64,000 nt of DNA from contig JALUTQ010000027.1 in the NCBI GenBank assembly GCA_032718865.1, forward strand, positions 806,001 to 870,000, written 5' to 3'. Shown one piece after another: positions 20,181-30,592 of the stretch. The translations under genes and the position numbers were made by a program. The stretch is from Tilletia caries (lineage: Eukaryota; Basidiomycota; Exobasidiomycetes; Tilletiales; Tilletiaceae). Positions within the stretch are counted from its first letter, which is position 1; every line of letters starts with the position of its first letter. Below the pieces are notes generated by a model. It made no database searches. It was not told the DNA's origin and saw only the letters and a program-made list of their open reading frames with translations.

Positions 20181-22515
20181 TGTCAACCCTGATGCGAATA
20201 TCGAAGATAATGCAGCTGCAGCTGCAGAGGACTACATTTCCGCAAGATACCTTTCCGCCACTGAAGCTACGTGGAGAATCTTCGCAAAGGACCTATGCTC
20301 AAAGACTCCGAGCGTTCTTCGTCTCAATGTCCACGGCCCACAAGAGAATCGCCCACAGTTCCGCCAGACGCAGCGCATCGCTTCAAATGCGAGCACCCTC
20401 ATTCGCTATCTGCTGCGACCGCTCTCTTACGCAGCTCTCACATATATCGAGTACTTCGAGCGCATTGTCTTCCGAACACCCACCGCCAGTGAGCGCGCGA
20501 ACCCGGCTTTACTACCTCCGGGCTCCTTTCTCGAGCGTTCCGAACCTGGCTCCCGATTTTTGCCCAATGTCGTGTCGAATCGCCGCTCGGGATCAGTGGT
20601 GGCGCGGATGAAGTGGGTGCGACCTTCGCACGGAGACGCGTTTTACATCAGGGTTATCCTCCGACATCGTCCTGCTTCGTCGTGGCTTGACCTTCGCACA
20701 ACTCAGGATGGCCAAGTACACCCTACGTTCCAGCAGGCTGCTCTTCATGACGGACTCATCGAAGCGGACGACGAGGCCAATCTTACAATGACAGAGGCCA
20801 TCAATCTCCACACGTCGCCATCGGACTTACGGTTCCTATTTGTGCTCTTGATCAACGAAGGCGCGAACGCAGCACAACTTTGGACGCTTCACTCTGAAGC
20901 ACTCAGTCGAGACTTTCTTCCCTTGAATGAGGAGTTCGATGATGCACCTCTTCGAACAGTACTACTCGCGGAACGATCGGGTCTCACCGCTGTCGACGAA
21001 CTTCTTCGCACCTTTGGACTTTCGACTGCGGCAGTGGGGCTCCCATCGATCGACCACCCTGATGATGCAGTGGAAGAGGAACTTAATTTTTTCCGACCAC
21101 GACGCCAGCGTCTACTGGCCCAGTCGTCTGAGGCTCGCTCTCATTTCACCGCACAGCAGCACAATATTCGAAGCACCATCATCAACACCGTCATGCAGGC
21201 GCATAACGAAATGATGCCTCGCCTTCATCTCATCCAAGGTCGGGCGGGAAGAGGGAAAACATTTGTTGTTAAAGCTATCATTGACGAGCTTAGAGGCCAC
21301 GGACATGTGCTTGCAGTCTGCGGAGCAACGGGTCTTTCCGCATCTGCTTTTACCCGCGCTACCACTGTCCACAAACAATTTTCGATCCCAGTTGTCGATG
21401 ATGACAACGATCAAGCGCTTCTCCGCTCTACTATGAAGCCGAATGCGCCTGCAGCAGCTTTCCTCAAAAACGTCTCCGCCATCTTCATTGACGAGCTCTG
21501 GGCGTTATCCCTTCCGGTCATCTCCGCTGTCGACACTTTAATGCGAGAACTTACCAATCGGGACCTTCCTTTTGGAGGAAAGGTCGTCATAGGCATTGGA
21601 GATCCCCGTCAAACGGCTCCCATCACCAAAGATAATTCTCGACAATCTACGCTTGAATCTTCCTTCCTCAGCTCCCCTCTTTTTCCTCTCTTTCAGATTC
21701 ACGAGCTTGCCATCCCCCAACGTCAAACGAACGATCCAAATTTCGGCGTGTGGGTCGATACCATCGGAGACGACTTCAACAACAACTCCGTCGACCTATC
21801 CCCTATGTTCCAAGCAGTTCCTTCCCTCGACGAAGCACGGACTTTTCTTTTTCCTCCCACAATTCTCGCCAATCCCGCCGAGGCCGTGACCCGCTGCTTT
21901 TTGACGCCTCTGAACAAGCGCGTAGATGAATTTAATTCATTCGTCACGGATGCGCTCCCTTCTCAGCTGCGGGAGATGGCCGCTCACGATTCTGTTCGTG
22001 ACGGAGAAGAGATGGACGAGGACGATATCGACACCGCTCTTCTTGCGGTCACCTCCACCACTCATCCCGGAATTCCTGATCACACGTTGAAGTTGAAGGT
22101 CGGTCAATTGTGCTCCATCCTACGCAATCTCGACGTCTCCAATGGCTTGGTCAAACACGCGCGGATAACGATCACCGCATTGAATCAAAGAACCATCCAG
22201 GTCCGCATCCTCTCGACAATGCGAACCTTTCTTCTTCCACGGATCACGTTCGTTTTTTCTCCAGCACGGTCTCCCCTCACCATCATTCGCAAACAATTCC
22301 CCCTTCGCCCAGCATATGCGTCTACATTTCACGGATGTCAAGGCTTGACCCTCACCCGCACCGTCATCGACTGCACGGTCCCCGTTTTTACGCACGGACA
22401 ACGATATGCAGCAGTATCTCGCACTCGCTCTCGCCACGACGTCCGCATCTACACGCCCGAAGGCACTTCACCTGTCGTCAACAATATCGTATACCGAGAG
22501 CTGATCGAGATTTAA
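20038..22515 (+). CDS. Helitron helicase half (Pif1/RecD-like superfamily 1B DNA helicase)
   Basis: An 825-codon open frame; homology begins only at about 20190 (residue 50), so the first residues, translated from the T-rich tract, are probably not original. It starts with the Helitron signature YISARYLSATEATWRIF, then the helicase motifs: Walker A GRAGRGKT (about residue 400), Walker B FIDELWALS (about 482), motif III GIGDPRQTAPI (about 519), FHGCQGLTL (about 763) and AAVSRTRSRHDV (about 790). All motifs look intact and the frame is unbroken over 2.3 kb, in contrast to the Rep half. In a complete Helitron this domain unwinds DNA during rolling-circle transposition and is fused downstream of Rep. 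Alone it could be a leftover of a split element or a free-standing Pif1-like gene of Helitron origin. Confidence 0.85.
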   Translation: MRFNILKHFLFFSIFPNISVFSKNFSPCCSKLSERFALLFQLFFNLRIVNPDANIEDNAAAAAEDYISARYLSATEATWRIFAKDLCSKTPSVLRLNVHGPQENRPQFRQTQRIASNASTLIRYLLRPLSYAALTYIEYFERIVFRTPTASERANPALLPPGSFLERSEPGSRFLPNVVSNRRSGSVVARMKWVRPSHGDAFYIRVILRHRPASSWLDLRTTQDGQVHPTFQQAALHDGLIEADDEANLTMTEAINLHTSPSDLRFLFVLLINEGANAAQLWTLHSEALSRDFLPLNEEFDDAPLRTVLLAERSGLTAVDELLRTFGLSTAAVGLPSIDHPDDAVEEELNFFRPRRQRLLAQSSEARSHFTAQQHNIRSTIINTVMQAHNEMMPRLHLIQGRAGRGKTFVVKAIIDELRGHGHVLAVCGATGLSASAFTRATTVHKQFSIPVVDDDNDQALLRSTMKPNAPAAAFLKNVSAIFIDELWALSLPVISAVDTLMRELTNRDLPFGGKVVIGIGDPRQTAPITKDNSRQSTLESSFLSSPLFPLFQIHELAIPQRQTNDPNFGVWVDTIGDDFNNNSVDLSPMFQAVPSLDEARTFLFPPTILANPAEAVTRCFLTPLNKRVDEFNSFVTDALPSQLREMAAHDSVRDGEEMDEDDIDTALLAVTSTTHPGIPDHTLKLKVGQLCSILRNLDVSNGLVKHARITITALNQRTIQVRILSTMRTFLLPRITFVFSPARSPLTIIRKQFPLRPAYASTFHGCQGLTLTRTVIDCTVPVFTHGQRYAAVSRTRSRHDVRIYTPEGTSPVVNNIVYRELIEI

Positions 22516-22997
22516 TCGATCCTCATTTGTCTTCGCATTTGCCCTGTTCTTTTCTGCCGCAAATCACTGACTACGTGCCGACTGACGTCTCACCGTACTC
22601 CAGGTTCTTGGCTCATTTTCTGAGTGTGTCTTACAGAGCACGGACGACCCTGTGAGCATCACCTTTTCAAATCAACACAATGCGCTTCAGAATTAATCAC
22701 ATCAGCTGATACCAACGTCCGCACATTAACGCTATAACCCTCCAACCCTCTACTTTTTCCCAACATTGCATCGCATTTCATCACCCACAGACCACTGCGA
22801 ACTATCACTGTTACTCCATCCCGTCCAGAACCGGAGAACCTCTGATTTTGACGCTCGCACGCATTCGCCCGGTCAGCAACGGAGTCACCCCGAATTCTCC
22901 TTCCCAACAACTACGCTTGCTCACCAGTTACGTTCCTCACTCCATCTTCAGGCTCAACCATGAGGAAACCGCAGCACTTCTCTTTCTCATTGAAAGG

Positions 22998-23004
22998 TAT
23001 AAAA
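22998..23004 (+). promoter_or_regulatory. TATA box of the Helitron-linked accessory gene
   Basis: TATAAAA, followed by a CT-rich leader, 168 bp before the ATG at 23172. The combination suggests a genuine promoter. Confidence 0.5.
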
Positions 23005-23171
23005 CGAGCGTGCTTGCTAATATCTCTGTCTGCTTCCCTTCTCCCTCAACCCACATCCCCTGTTCGTCATTCACCTCTCATCATCAATCCTCTCTTCCCA
23101 CTTTTTCTTTGCTCACGCTCTCCCTTCTCACTTCTCATTCCTCACATCTAGCCTCCTCCTGAAGACTCAAC

Positions 23172-24015
23172 ATGGAAACTCTCTACGCATGCTACCTCAC
23201 CGGCGTCGTCCAGGTTGACGAAGTCGAAAAACGAACCACCAACAAGCACCATTCTCTTCAAGGCCAAGTTTCGTACGGCCACAACAATGAAGCAGAACTT
23301 CAGCTCACCGCGTCCGCATTTTACGCCGGTTCGGTTGCGCCTCCAAATCTAATCTTCGCGCACGCCGCTTTCGTCGGCACTGCAAAGGTCCACCTCAGCA
23401 TTTCCTCTTGGAACACGATGTTCCAGGGTTCGGTGCCCGACAACTACGAACGCAAAAGCACCTATCGTCACCGGCACCGGGAAGGTGATTGATTACAACG
23501 AGGAAGCGGCTTGGATCAGTTTCCAGACGGCTGCCTGGAATCGTGAGGTGAGGCAATGTTTTGTTCCATACAAAATCCAATCAAAGATAACCATCCACTT
23601 ATGACTTGAAATCATTTCCTTTTTTTTTCAGACCGCTGCAAAGGTAGTCTTCGACATCATTGGCTTGCGCCTCCCAGCAGCTCGATACCGCAACACTCCC
23701 ATGCCGGTTCGAGGAGCGATCGCTAATTTCACGGGACCACTCCACTCACAGAACTCCATCAACAACGCCTTTACCATTGTCCTGGACGATTACACCTGGG
23801 CGGTTCCTCCCAACGCCAACACCAACTCCGTTCCCACCACGTCCACTCCCCGCAAGCGACCCGCTCTCGGACGTCGCTCCGATTCGCGCACTTCTCCCTC
23901 CAGCGTCAATGGCAGCTCCACCGGCGCAGAGGCCGGACCCTCGAACTCATCCCCTACCAATGCAGCTCCGAATCCGTCTCGCCCTTCCACTTCCGCTGCC
24001 AACACGCTTGCTTGA
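23172..24015 (+). CDS. Helitron-linked accessory protein of unknown function, probably frameshifted
   Basis: Two exons: 23172 to about 23548 and about 23632-24015, joined over an intron GTGAGG...TTTTTTTTCAG. The reading frame must change by one base near the GGG at 23426-23428: upstream it reads METLYACYLTGVVQ..., downstream APIVTGTGKVIDYNEEAAW, and only the latter enters exon 2 (TAAKVVFDIIGLRLP, VRGAIANFTGPL, AFTIVLDDYTW). The C-terminal 80 residues are Pro/Ser/Thr-rich and disordered. The short beta-rich pattern with paired VTGTGKVI and VRGAIANF strands is suggestive of OB-fold single-strand DNA-binding proteins, which some Helitrons carry, but I recognise no specific family; this is inference. 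It has its own TATA box and lies 0.65 kb downstream of the helicase on the same strand. Confidence 0.55.
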
Positions 24016-26822
24016 AATTTGAATACATCAACGATGTCTCAACGCGCTTCGCTCCGTTGACCGTTCATTCTCCGCAAACAAAAAAAAAAAAACGAGAAGA
24101 CCCACTCCAGAATTCGACCTGCATGTTTGCCTGCTCTTCGCCCTTCTTAATCATCTGCGCCGGCCTCCGTCCGTCAAGACGCTCGAATACTCCTACAGTC
24201 CTCTTCCAACAACTATCAGCCAACACACGCCTTCAGCTTCTTTCCTCATCGCTTTACGTTCCGCTAGGCGCTAATCCGCTTTCCCCTCTGCGCTCTGCCC
24301 GGCTCACTGTCTCATCACCTCCTCCTCCTATCGTCATTTTCTCCCGTTCTGAACGATTCTGAAATGCATCTCATCTCATCACATTGCGTGAACTTCTTCT
24401 CTCCGCCGACCGCACCTATGCCACTCCCTCTCCAAAGTACACCACTCAATATCCAGTACTCAGTACTCAGATACTCAGTGATCAGAGAGTCCACCAATTT
24501 AGGACGAGTCGGGGGCTAACATGAACAAGAACGGCTTTCACATTTCCCCTTCCGAAGACGTCTCTTTTTTCGCTTATGTACTCTAGCGCGCCCGTAGGGC
24601 CTCACCGACTTGTCATCTTCCATCCCTTTCCCCAATGGCGACCTCAAGAACTACAGCTTTTTGCAGCCAGAGTGTAGCTGAATTATTCAGGTAGTGACTG
24701 AGGTAGCTATTCCTTATTTTTAGCGTGCTTAGAGCTGATTCCGACTGGTAGCTGACGCCTGAAGATGACCAATGCTGACTTTGCCTCCATCCTGTGGTAC
24801 TTCTAACCTGCTGTGTACCATTGCTCGACACCTTTTTCAATGCTGACCGACTCTTACTTGTAGTACTAACATATGAAAAGACATTGGTCTAACTTTCCAG
24901 TGATTTCAAGCATTTCTTGCCTCTCTGTGCCCTGGCGACTGTTAAGAAACATCATTTTGGCTCACATTCTCAATCCCATCCATACCGATTACTCACACAT
25001 CCTTCCTTTTTCAAGACTTCTTACTTCTCTCATATGTCAATAGTATAGACCTCTTTGAAATACAGCTCTTTTCTCTCTCTTCCTGATTTCGTAGACCCCT
25101 CTGCTGCCCTCTGAGCTCTGACAGCCCGACTCGGGTCTCAATACCTGTCTGCTTTTCGGGACGCATATCGAGAATAAGGTACGTACAGCTCTTAAACCTC
25201 TATGGGAGTATCTAAGTATACTGATGCACCGATCCCCCGTTTTTGGCTGTCTTACAGATACTTCCTGAGTGATTATGAAGGTAGATGTCCTCTGATTCTC
25301 GAGTTTTCCAGTAAGCACACACTTTCTCTCATTGTTATGGTACCTGACCTCAACATAGTTTTTCTGGAAGTATTTCCTGACTCTACAGCTCTACACGATT
25401 CTTTCAAGGTCTTGATTGCGCTCCTGGGACCAATTTTGCGCGTCTCGAGATATGCCATTTCTGTTTGTACCTTATCATAGTCAATACATGTCGTTTTTCC
25501 CTGCCAATCCTCATAGACTGATCCGAATCTCAATCGGAAAGGCTCTATGAGCTCTCCTTGACTATACCTTTCGAATGAATCTATCATTGTTTTAGAGATT
25601 TGGGTGTTGAAAACGGAGGTGCACCTTGTACACCAAAAAGTGTCTAGAGGTAGGTACACACCGCGAACTTGTGTGGAAATCATGGGTTACCACAAACGAC
25701 CACACATCCATACATAAAATAACACACAACAAAAATAGTACCTACATGTTTGGATGGATTAGAGGACCTTGTCCTCCAGATTTGAGAGCATTCTGAGAAG
25801 TATTGACTGTACACGACAGGAAAAAGAGTGGTTTGATCGAATCCCCATTGAATCCCCATCGATTCCACATCGATTCCTGACCATCATCCTTCACAAACAC
25901 GGATTCAAGAAGAGAAAAAAGGCAGCTGTCTTATTGCTGGTACTTACAGCTACCTATAGAGCCATCATACACAGCTTTCTGATGATAGAAAAAGGCTAGT
26001 CTTGCATTTCAATTGCGAACATGTTAAAAGATGAGAAAGAATGATCCCAGTATTGCTTCCACTCAGAGGAATTCCCGAAGTCGACGCGTCTGCTAGACTC
26101 ACTTTCTATCTACTGATTTATCAAGAATACAAGAAGCAAGCATTGAGAGCCTTTACCGTGTTGGAACAGGGATTCTATGGAACATGGGCATCAAAGTAAT
26201 GCTGCAATTGACATGATTCTATCGATATCTCGAGCTATCATAAACCAATGATCCATTTTTCTCCCATTCAAAGTACTCCCATAGTGCAGAGTAATACCAG
26301 TAGTGACATTTCCAGGTGCTTCATCGTAAATTTCAAACCATACAGGTGGTCATTGCGGTCAAAGGAAGGAAGTAGGTACGTAAAATTGCAATGGCAATTG
26401 AATCATCTGCAGTCTTCCCACGCTCCCAAACGATCTCCAGTGCTTTGAAATCTCTGATAGTCATGAGAAGATACCTATAGGTATCCTCTGAAGAGATGTT
26501 ATTGCATATAACTTAGTATACTGATGCTCATGGTAGCAAAGGCAGTGACGTGGTCCTGATGAGGAGGAAGGCTCTTTCTGCACAGCATCTCCCCTCCTGG
26601 GTCACTGAGGGCCTCCAAAGTCTTGAATTTTGCGCAAGTTAGTCACTGAATACATATGCTTCGATACTTTTTGAGTCTTTGCTCCAAGTGGTATGAGCAT
26701 CGAGCGGTTTGCAGGCATTATGAAGGAAGACAGAGGAGTGGATCTCACGATTATTCCGACTTGGGCAATGGGGCATTTCCACGTGGGGGGTCCCGCTTTG
26801 CCGCGTGCCACAGCTTGAGCCT
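24016..26822. other. AT-richer non-coding part of the Helitron-like island
   Basis: 2.8 kb with short, motif-free frames only. The composition shifts to AT-rich after about 24400. Local direct repeats such as AGTACTCAGTACTCAG (near 24455) and ATCGATTCCACATCGATTCC (near 25857) occur. No recognizable gene. Confidence 0.45.
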
Positions 26823-26949
26823 GATGGTGAGCAGATTATCTAAGACTTTAAAATTTCCGTTTTAGCTCATCTGGCCCAGATTGTGCCTTGTGGGTGCCCC
26901 AGATTGAAAACAAGGCATCTACGAGGCGGTGTAACAGGTGCCACAGGTG
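26823..26949 (-). repeat. Right arm of about 125-bp inverted repeat
   Basis: Reverse complement of 16722-16842 with a few small differences near the inner end and the outer CACCTGTGGCACCTG block conserved. See the left arm. Confidence 0.9.
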
Positions 26950-28945
26950 TTCAAGCTGCTGCTCGGCACCCCTTGGCCACTGCAAGGTCGAAGCTCCGAG
27001 CTGGCCATTTGTGACTTGTATCCACGAACCGTTCCTTGGCTTGGGTCTTTACAAGAAGCTGTGACCCGAGACTCAGACTCTAGCCGCGATGAGACGCAAC
27101 GCCCAATCACGGCATTTGGGTCTGCACCGGGGCGGAGTAATGCGCTAAGAACCAATTCGAAGCGCGGTGATTGAAAAGCCAAGTCCGCTGCCTGACAGAT
27201 GAAATAAGGGTCAAATGATCGACAGATTAATTCGGGTTTTATAAATCTCCGCGAGACTGTCTGACAAAGGGTCTTGGTGGTCTCTGTTCCGGCTTCCCTT
27301 TGCTTCCTTGCCTGCGCGAAGATCCTTGGTTTTGGGACACGACTGGACCGTGGACGTGCGACTTCGAGCAGCTTGTCCAGCAAGCGCAGCAATCTGCTTT
27401 TCCCATACATCCCCTATGTTTTCATACGCGTCGCGCGTTCTCATTTTCTCAAGGTGTCGCCCACGTGGCTGGGATGCGAAGGCGTCTTTGTTTAATAACA
27501 TGCCACTTTTGGAAGCGTCCCAACGAGATCAACATATCTCTGGTTAAATATAAATGTAAACCACAAAGGCTCTCGTCCCACTTTCCCTGGACTACATTCG
27601 GCTCCTCGACCCTTTCGCAGCGTGCTCACTCACTTAGTCACTTGTCACAACACGTTTGTCTCCACGCTGCTGCTGATGCTAACTCTTTCTTATTTCCAAC
27701 CCCACTCATCTGTTAGGTGAATGCGGTCAAAGCTCTCGATGTTGCTGAGAAGCGCTCAGACAATCTGACCATTTCCTTTTGCAGACTGGCATGTCAATTC
27801 CTCAGGCTCACATCATTGCCCTGAACAACACTACTTGGACACAGGACACCCACGCCTCACGGCCTCCCCACGCGCCCTAAGCCGCGCGTTCGAAATCATA
27901 ACAAAGCGATTTCCGCCCCTTCTTTCATTTGCAAATCATTTGAGCGCTAACCATTCTGCCAACCCTCTTATTATATTATTACCAGCCGCTTCCAAGTCTG
28001 CTTCCTCCCGTTCCCGCCAGGCCCCTCAGCACTTTGCCAGCATACATTCGGAAGGCTATCTACTCGTGCTCGACTAACGAGGACTGCAACTTGCCGTCAT
28101 TTATCAACAACAAAGAATATTTGTGGATCGACATGGCTGCACCCGCAAGGTCTCAGGTAACCATCAGTCACTCACAGTGCCGGATAGAGCGCAGAGCATG
28201 AAAAAGAGGATTAACATTTCCAAATTACAGCCTACAGGTCAGCAGCGGCCGGGCAGAGGCCACAGAGTCAGCTCACTTGGCAGGACCGCTCAGACAGGCG
28301 AACTGCCCTGATCGCTGGTCGATGTTTTGTTGGACTGCCGCGCTGAGTATTCGTGATCTTCCCTCCACAGTTCACCTTCTTGTCCACCTGATCCGCCAGT
28401 CAGCTTGTGGTCGCCAGCTTACCGGCGTACCACAATACGGACCGCGAAGTGCACTTCGTCGCGGAAGGGCTGGCAGTCTGGCATGGAATGCCGACCAACG
28501 ACTGCGAGCGCTCCGGACATTACTGAGTCGATCTTTGTATCTGCTCACGTTGTTTCCACTCAGATTGAGCGGTGGAGGGCGTGTCGAGCTCAGATTTCTC
28601 TGCTTAATCGTCTCATCACAACACCAGGCTAATTACCTCTGCTTACATATCCACCGAGCTAGCGTACCTGCTGGTGGACGCTTGCGGCCATTGGGAAGTA
28701 AGAACACTCACCCGGGCACTTTCTCAATTTCCCATCGATCCCGTCGATCCGGCGCTCCGCCTGTGGCATGCAAATGACTTTCATTGTCAGGTCATTTGTT
28801 CGCTCGCTGTCCTCAGGCCTCCCGCCTCAGTCGCTTGAGCGGCGACCCGGCCAGTGGTCCAGCTGGGTGCTGAGGGCAGCGTGCAGCACGCACACCTTAC
28901 TCGGATACACACCTTGCTTGCAGCTCACCTCTCCCTCTTCCTTCT
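26950..28945. other. Intergenic region with possible relic exon
   Basis: 2 kb without a convincing gene. At about 27784-27880 an acceptor TTTTGCAG is followed by a short frame TGMSIPQAHIIALNNTTWTQ that weakly recalls AFTIVLDDYTW of the Helitron accessory gene, preceded by an AT-rich box (AAATATAAATG near 27548) and a CT-rich stretch. It stops soon after. Treat as a possible relic only. Confidence 0.3.
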
Positions 28946-28951
28946 TATAAG
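28946..28951 (+). promoter_or_regulatory. TATA box of the ferritin-like gene
   Basis: TATAAG, 105 bp before the ATG at 29056, followed by a pyrimidine-rich CCTACTCCTAC leader, suggesting a strong regulated promoter. Confidence 0.5.
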
Positions 28952-29055
28952 CAGCACCGCATCTCCAGTTCTCTAATTTTCTTTCCCCCCCATCCTATCT
29001 CCTCCCTATACCTACTCCTACACCTTCTCCTACTCACCCCTAATCCTACTTCAGA

Positions 29056-30039
29056 ATGTTCGCCAAGCTCGCTGTTGCCGGTCTCGCCGCCGCCTCCATC
29101 ATCTCTGCCGCCCCTCTTGTTCAGAAGCGCCAGTCGGAGTCCAAGCCCGACATCGATGTCATCATCCTCAACTACGCTCTGACCCTCGAGCACCTCGAGA
29201 ACGCCTTCTACCGCGACACTCTTGCCAAGTACGACAACGCTGCCTTCGCCAGCGCTGGTTTCCCCAGCTGGGTCCGCTCTCGTTTCGCCGAGATCGGCGC
29301 TCACGAGAAGGCCCACGTCGACTTCCTCAGCACCGCCCTCGGAGCCAACGCTACCGCTGAGTGCACTTACGAGTTCGGCATCACCGACCCCAAGACCTTC
29401 GCTGCCACCGCCCAGCTCCTCGAGGGTGTCGGAGTCAGCGCTTACCTCGGTGCCGCTGCTGCCATCACCAACCCCGCTTACCTCACCGCTGCCGGCTCCA
29501 TCCTCACCACTGAGGCCCGCCACGCCGCATGGGTCGCCTCCGCTGTCAACAAGGGTGACGGCTTCGGCGGTGCTTTCGACACCCCCCTCAACTTCAACCA
29601 GACCTACTCGCTCGCCGCTCCCCTCATCAAGAGCTGCCCGCAGACCAACCCCGCACTCCCCGTTGTTGCCTTCCCCGGGTTGACCACCGACCCCGCTGTC
29701 CCCAGCCCCGGTCAGGAGATCACCCTCAAGGCTGACGGTCTCGCTGACGGCCAGGTGAGTTATTTCCACGATCATCTTCCATCTCTTACGCCACATCGTT
29801 TCTGACATATCTTTCCTCTCCACCAGTTCGTTGCTTTCCTGTCTGGCCCCATGACCTACTTCGAGGAGGTCAAGAACTCCAAGGTCACCGTCCCCACCGC
29901 CGTCGGCTACGGGCGTGGCTACGCCGTCCTCGTCAAGGGCAACGGCACCGTCTCCGACGACACCACCGTCGCTGGCCCCGCCGCTTTCGACATCCCCTTG
30001 ACTGCCGAGTCCGCCCTCCAGATGGCCATCTCCAAGTAA
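29056..30039 (+). CDS. Secreted ferritin-like domain protein (Rds1/dessication-related type)
   Basis: Exons 29056-29754 and 29827-30039 give 303 residues. A signal peptide (MFAKLAVAGLAAASIISAAP) is followed by a Lys-Arg pair, a possible Kex2 site. Residues about 34-170 form the four-helix ferritin-like (Ferritin_2) domain with candidate metal ligands in LEHLENAFY, EIGAHEKAHVDFL and TEARHAAWV. A C-terminal beta-like segment follows (FVAFLSGPMTYFEEV...). Relatives in fungi (S. pombe Rds1) are stress- or nutrient-induced and plant relatives accumulate on desiccation; the biochemical activity is not established. The codon usage is very strongly biased to C-ending codons (ctc, gcc, aag, acc), stronger than in neighbouring genes, which suggests high expression. 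Confidence 0.88.
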
Positions 30040-30592
30040 ATCTGAGGGCCCTTCGGTGCTTCCACCAACGGACAATCCTTTCGGTTTAGCTACACTCTTG
30101 ACCCGCAGTTCTGGCCGTGTTGAGACGATCTCTTATTCATAGTCCCCTGCCTACTCTCTTTTTTACCGCCACTTTCCTTTGCGCAATCCTACCTACAGTG
30201 TACTACTCACCATCAACCTCATCTTGCAATGCTCTCTTTGAATCTTTGACCTACATCACCGAGAGAATTCTGAGCGTCTGAGATGTTCCTGTTGCCCTCT
30301 CATCAAGGTCGTCTTCTTAACCATTCATCTCTTGTTGCTCAACATGCACCTCTGAGTGGCTTGGACATGTTTGTTTGACACTTCTCTCATCTCATCTACA
30401 GCACAGACTTCTCATCTCTTTCTCTCATCTCGTCTGCACTTCGCTGGAGTCAGGATCTCAGGTCGCGGTCGAACATCAAGGTCAACATCTCATCTTGCGT
30501 ATCTGCACTTTGCTGGGGAGTGGGGACTGCAGTCGGGACTGCCTTGAAAAGAACGAAAGGGATTCAAACGCAGTGAGATTGCTGAGTGACAG
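30040..30592. other. Convergent 3' intergenic region
   Basis: Tail-to-tail spacer between the ferritin-like gene and the uL1m gene. Pyrimidine-rich; no gene or repeat seen. Confidence 0.4.

Larger units (their letters stand above)
16722..26949. mobile_element. Helitron-like island bounded by inverted repeats, with Rep and helicase modules on opposite strands
   Basis: A 10.2-kb stretch containing a rolling-circle Rep module (minus), a Pif1-type helicase module (plus), and a small accessory gene (plus), enclosed by about 125-bp near-identical inverted repeats. The two modules are both diagnostic of Helitrons, in which they normally form one RepHel protein; here the N-terminal half reads leftward and the helicase half rightward from a common T-rich centre. 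A hAT-type MITE lies in the Rep exon. I could not identify 5'-TC or 3'-CTRR termini, so element limits are taken from the inverted repeats and are provisional. The downstream 2.8 kb is AT-richer and non-coding. Confidence 0.7.

Noticed and set aside
16722..26949. Assigning exact Helitron ends (5'-TC, 3' hairpin plus CTRR)
   Set aside because: No convincing pair of termini with an A/T insertion context was found; the inverted repeats were used as provisional limits instead.
28945..30075. Long antisense frame (376 codons) over the ferritin-like gene
   Set aside because: A shadow of strong codon bias in the real gene: it is Gly/Val/Glu repetitive, with no motif.
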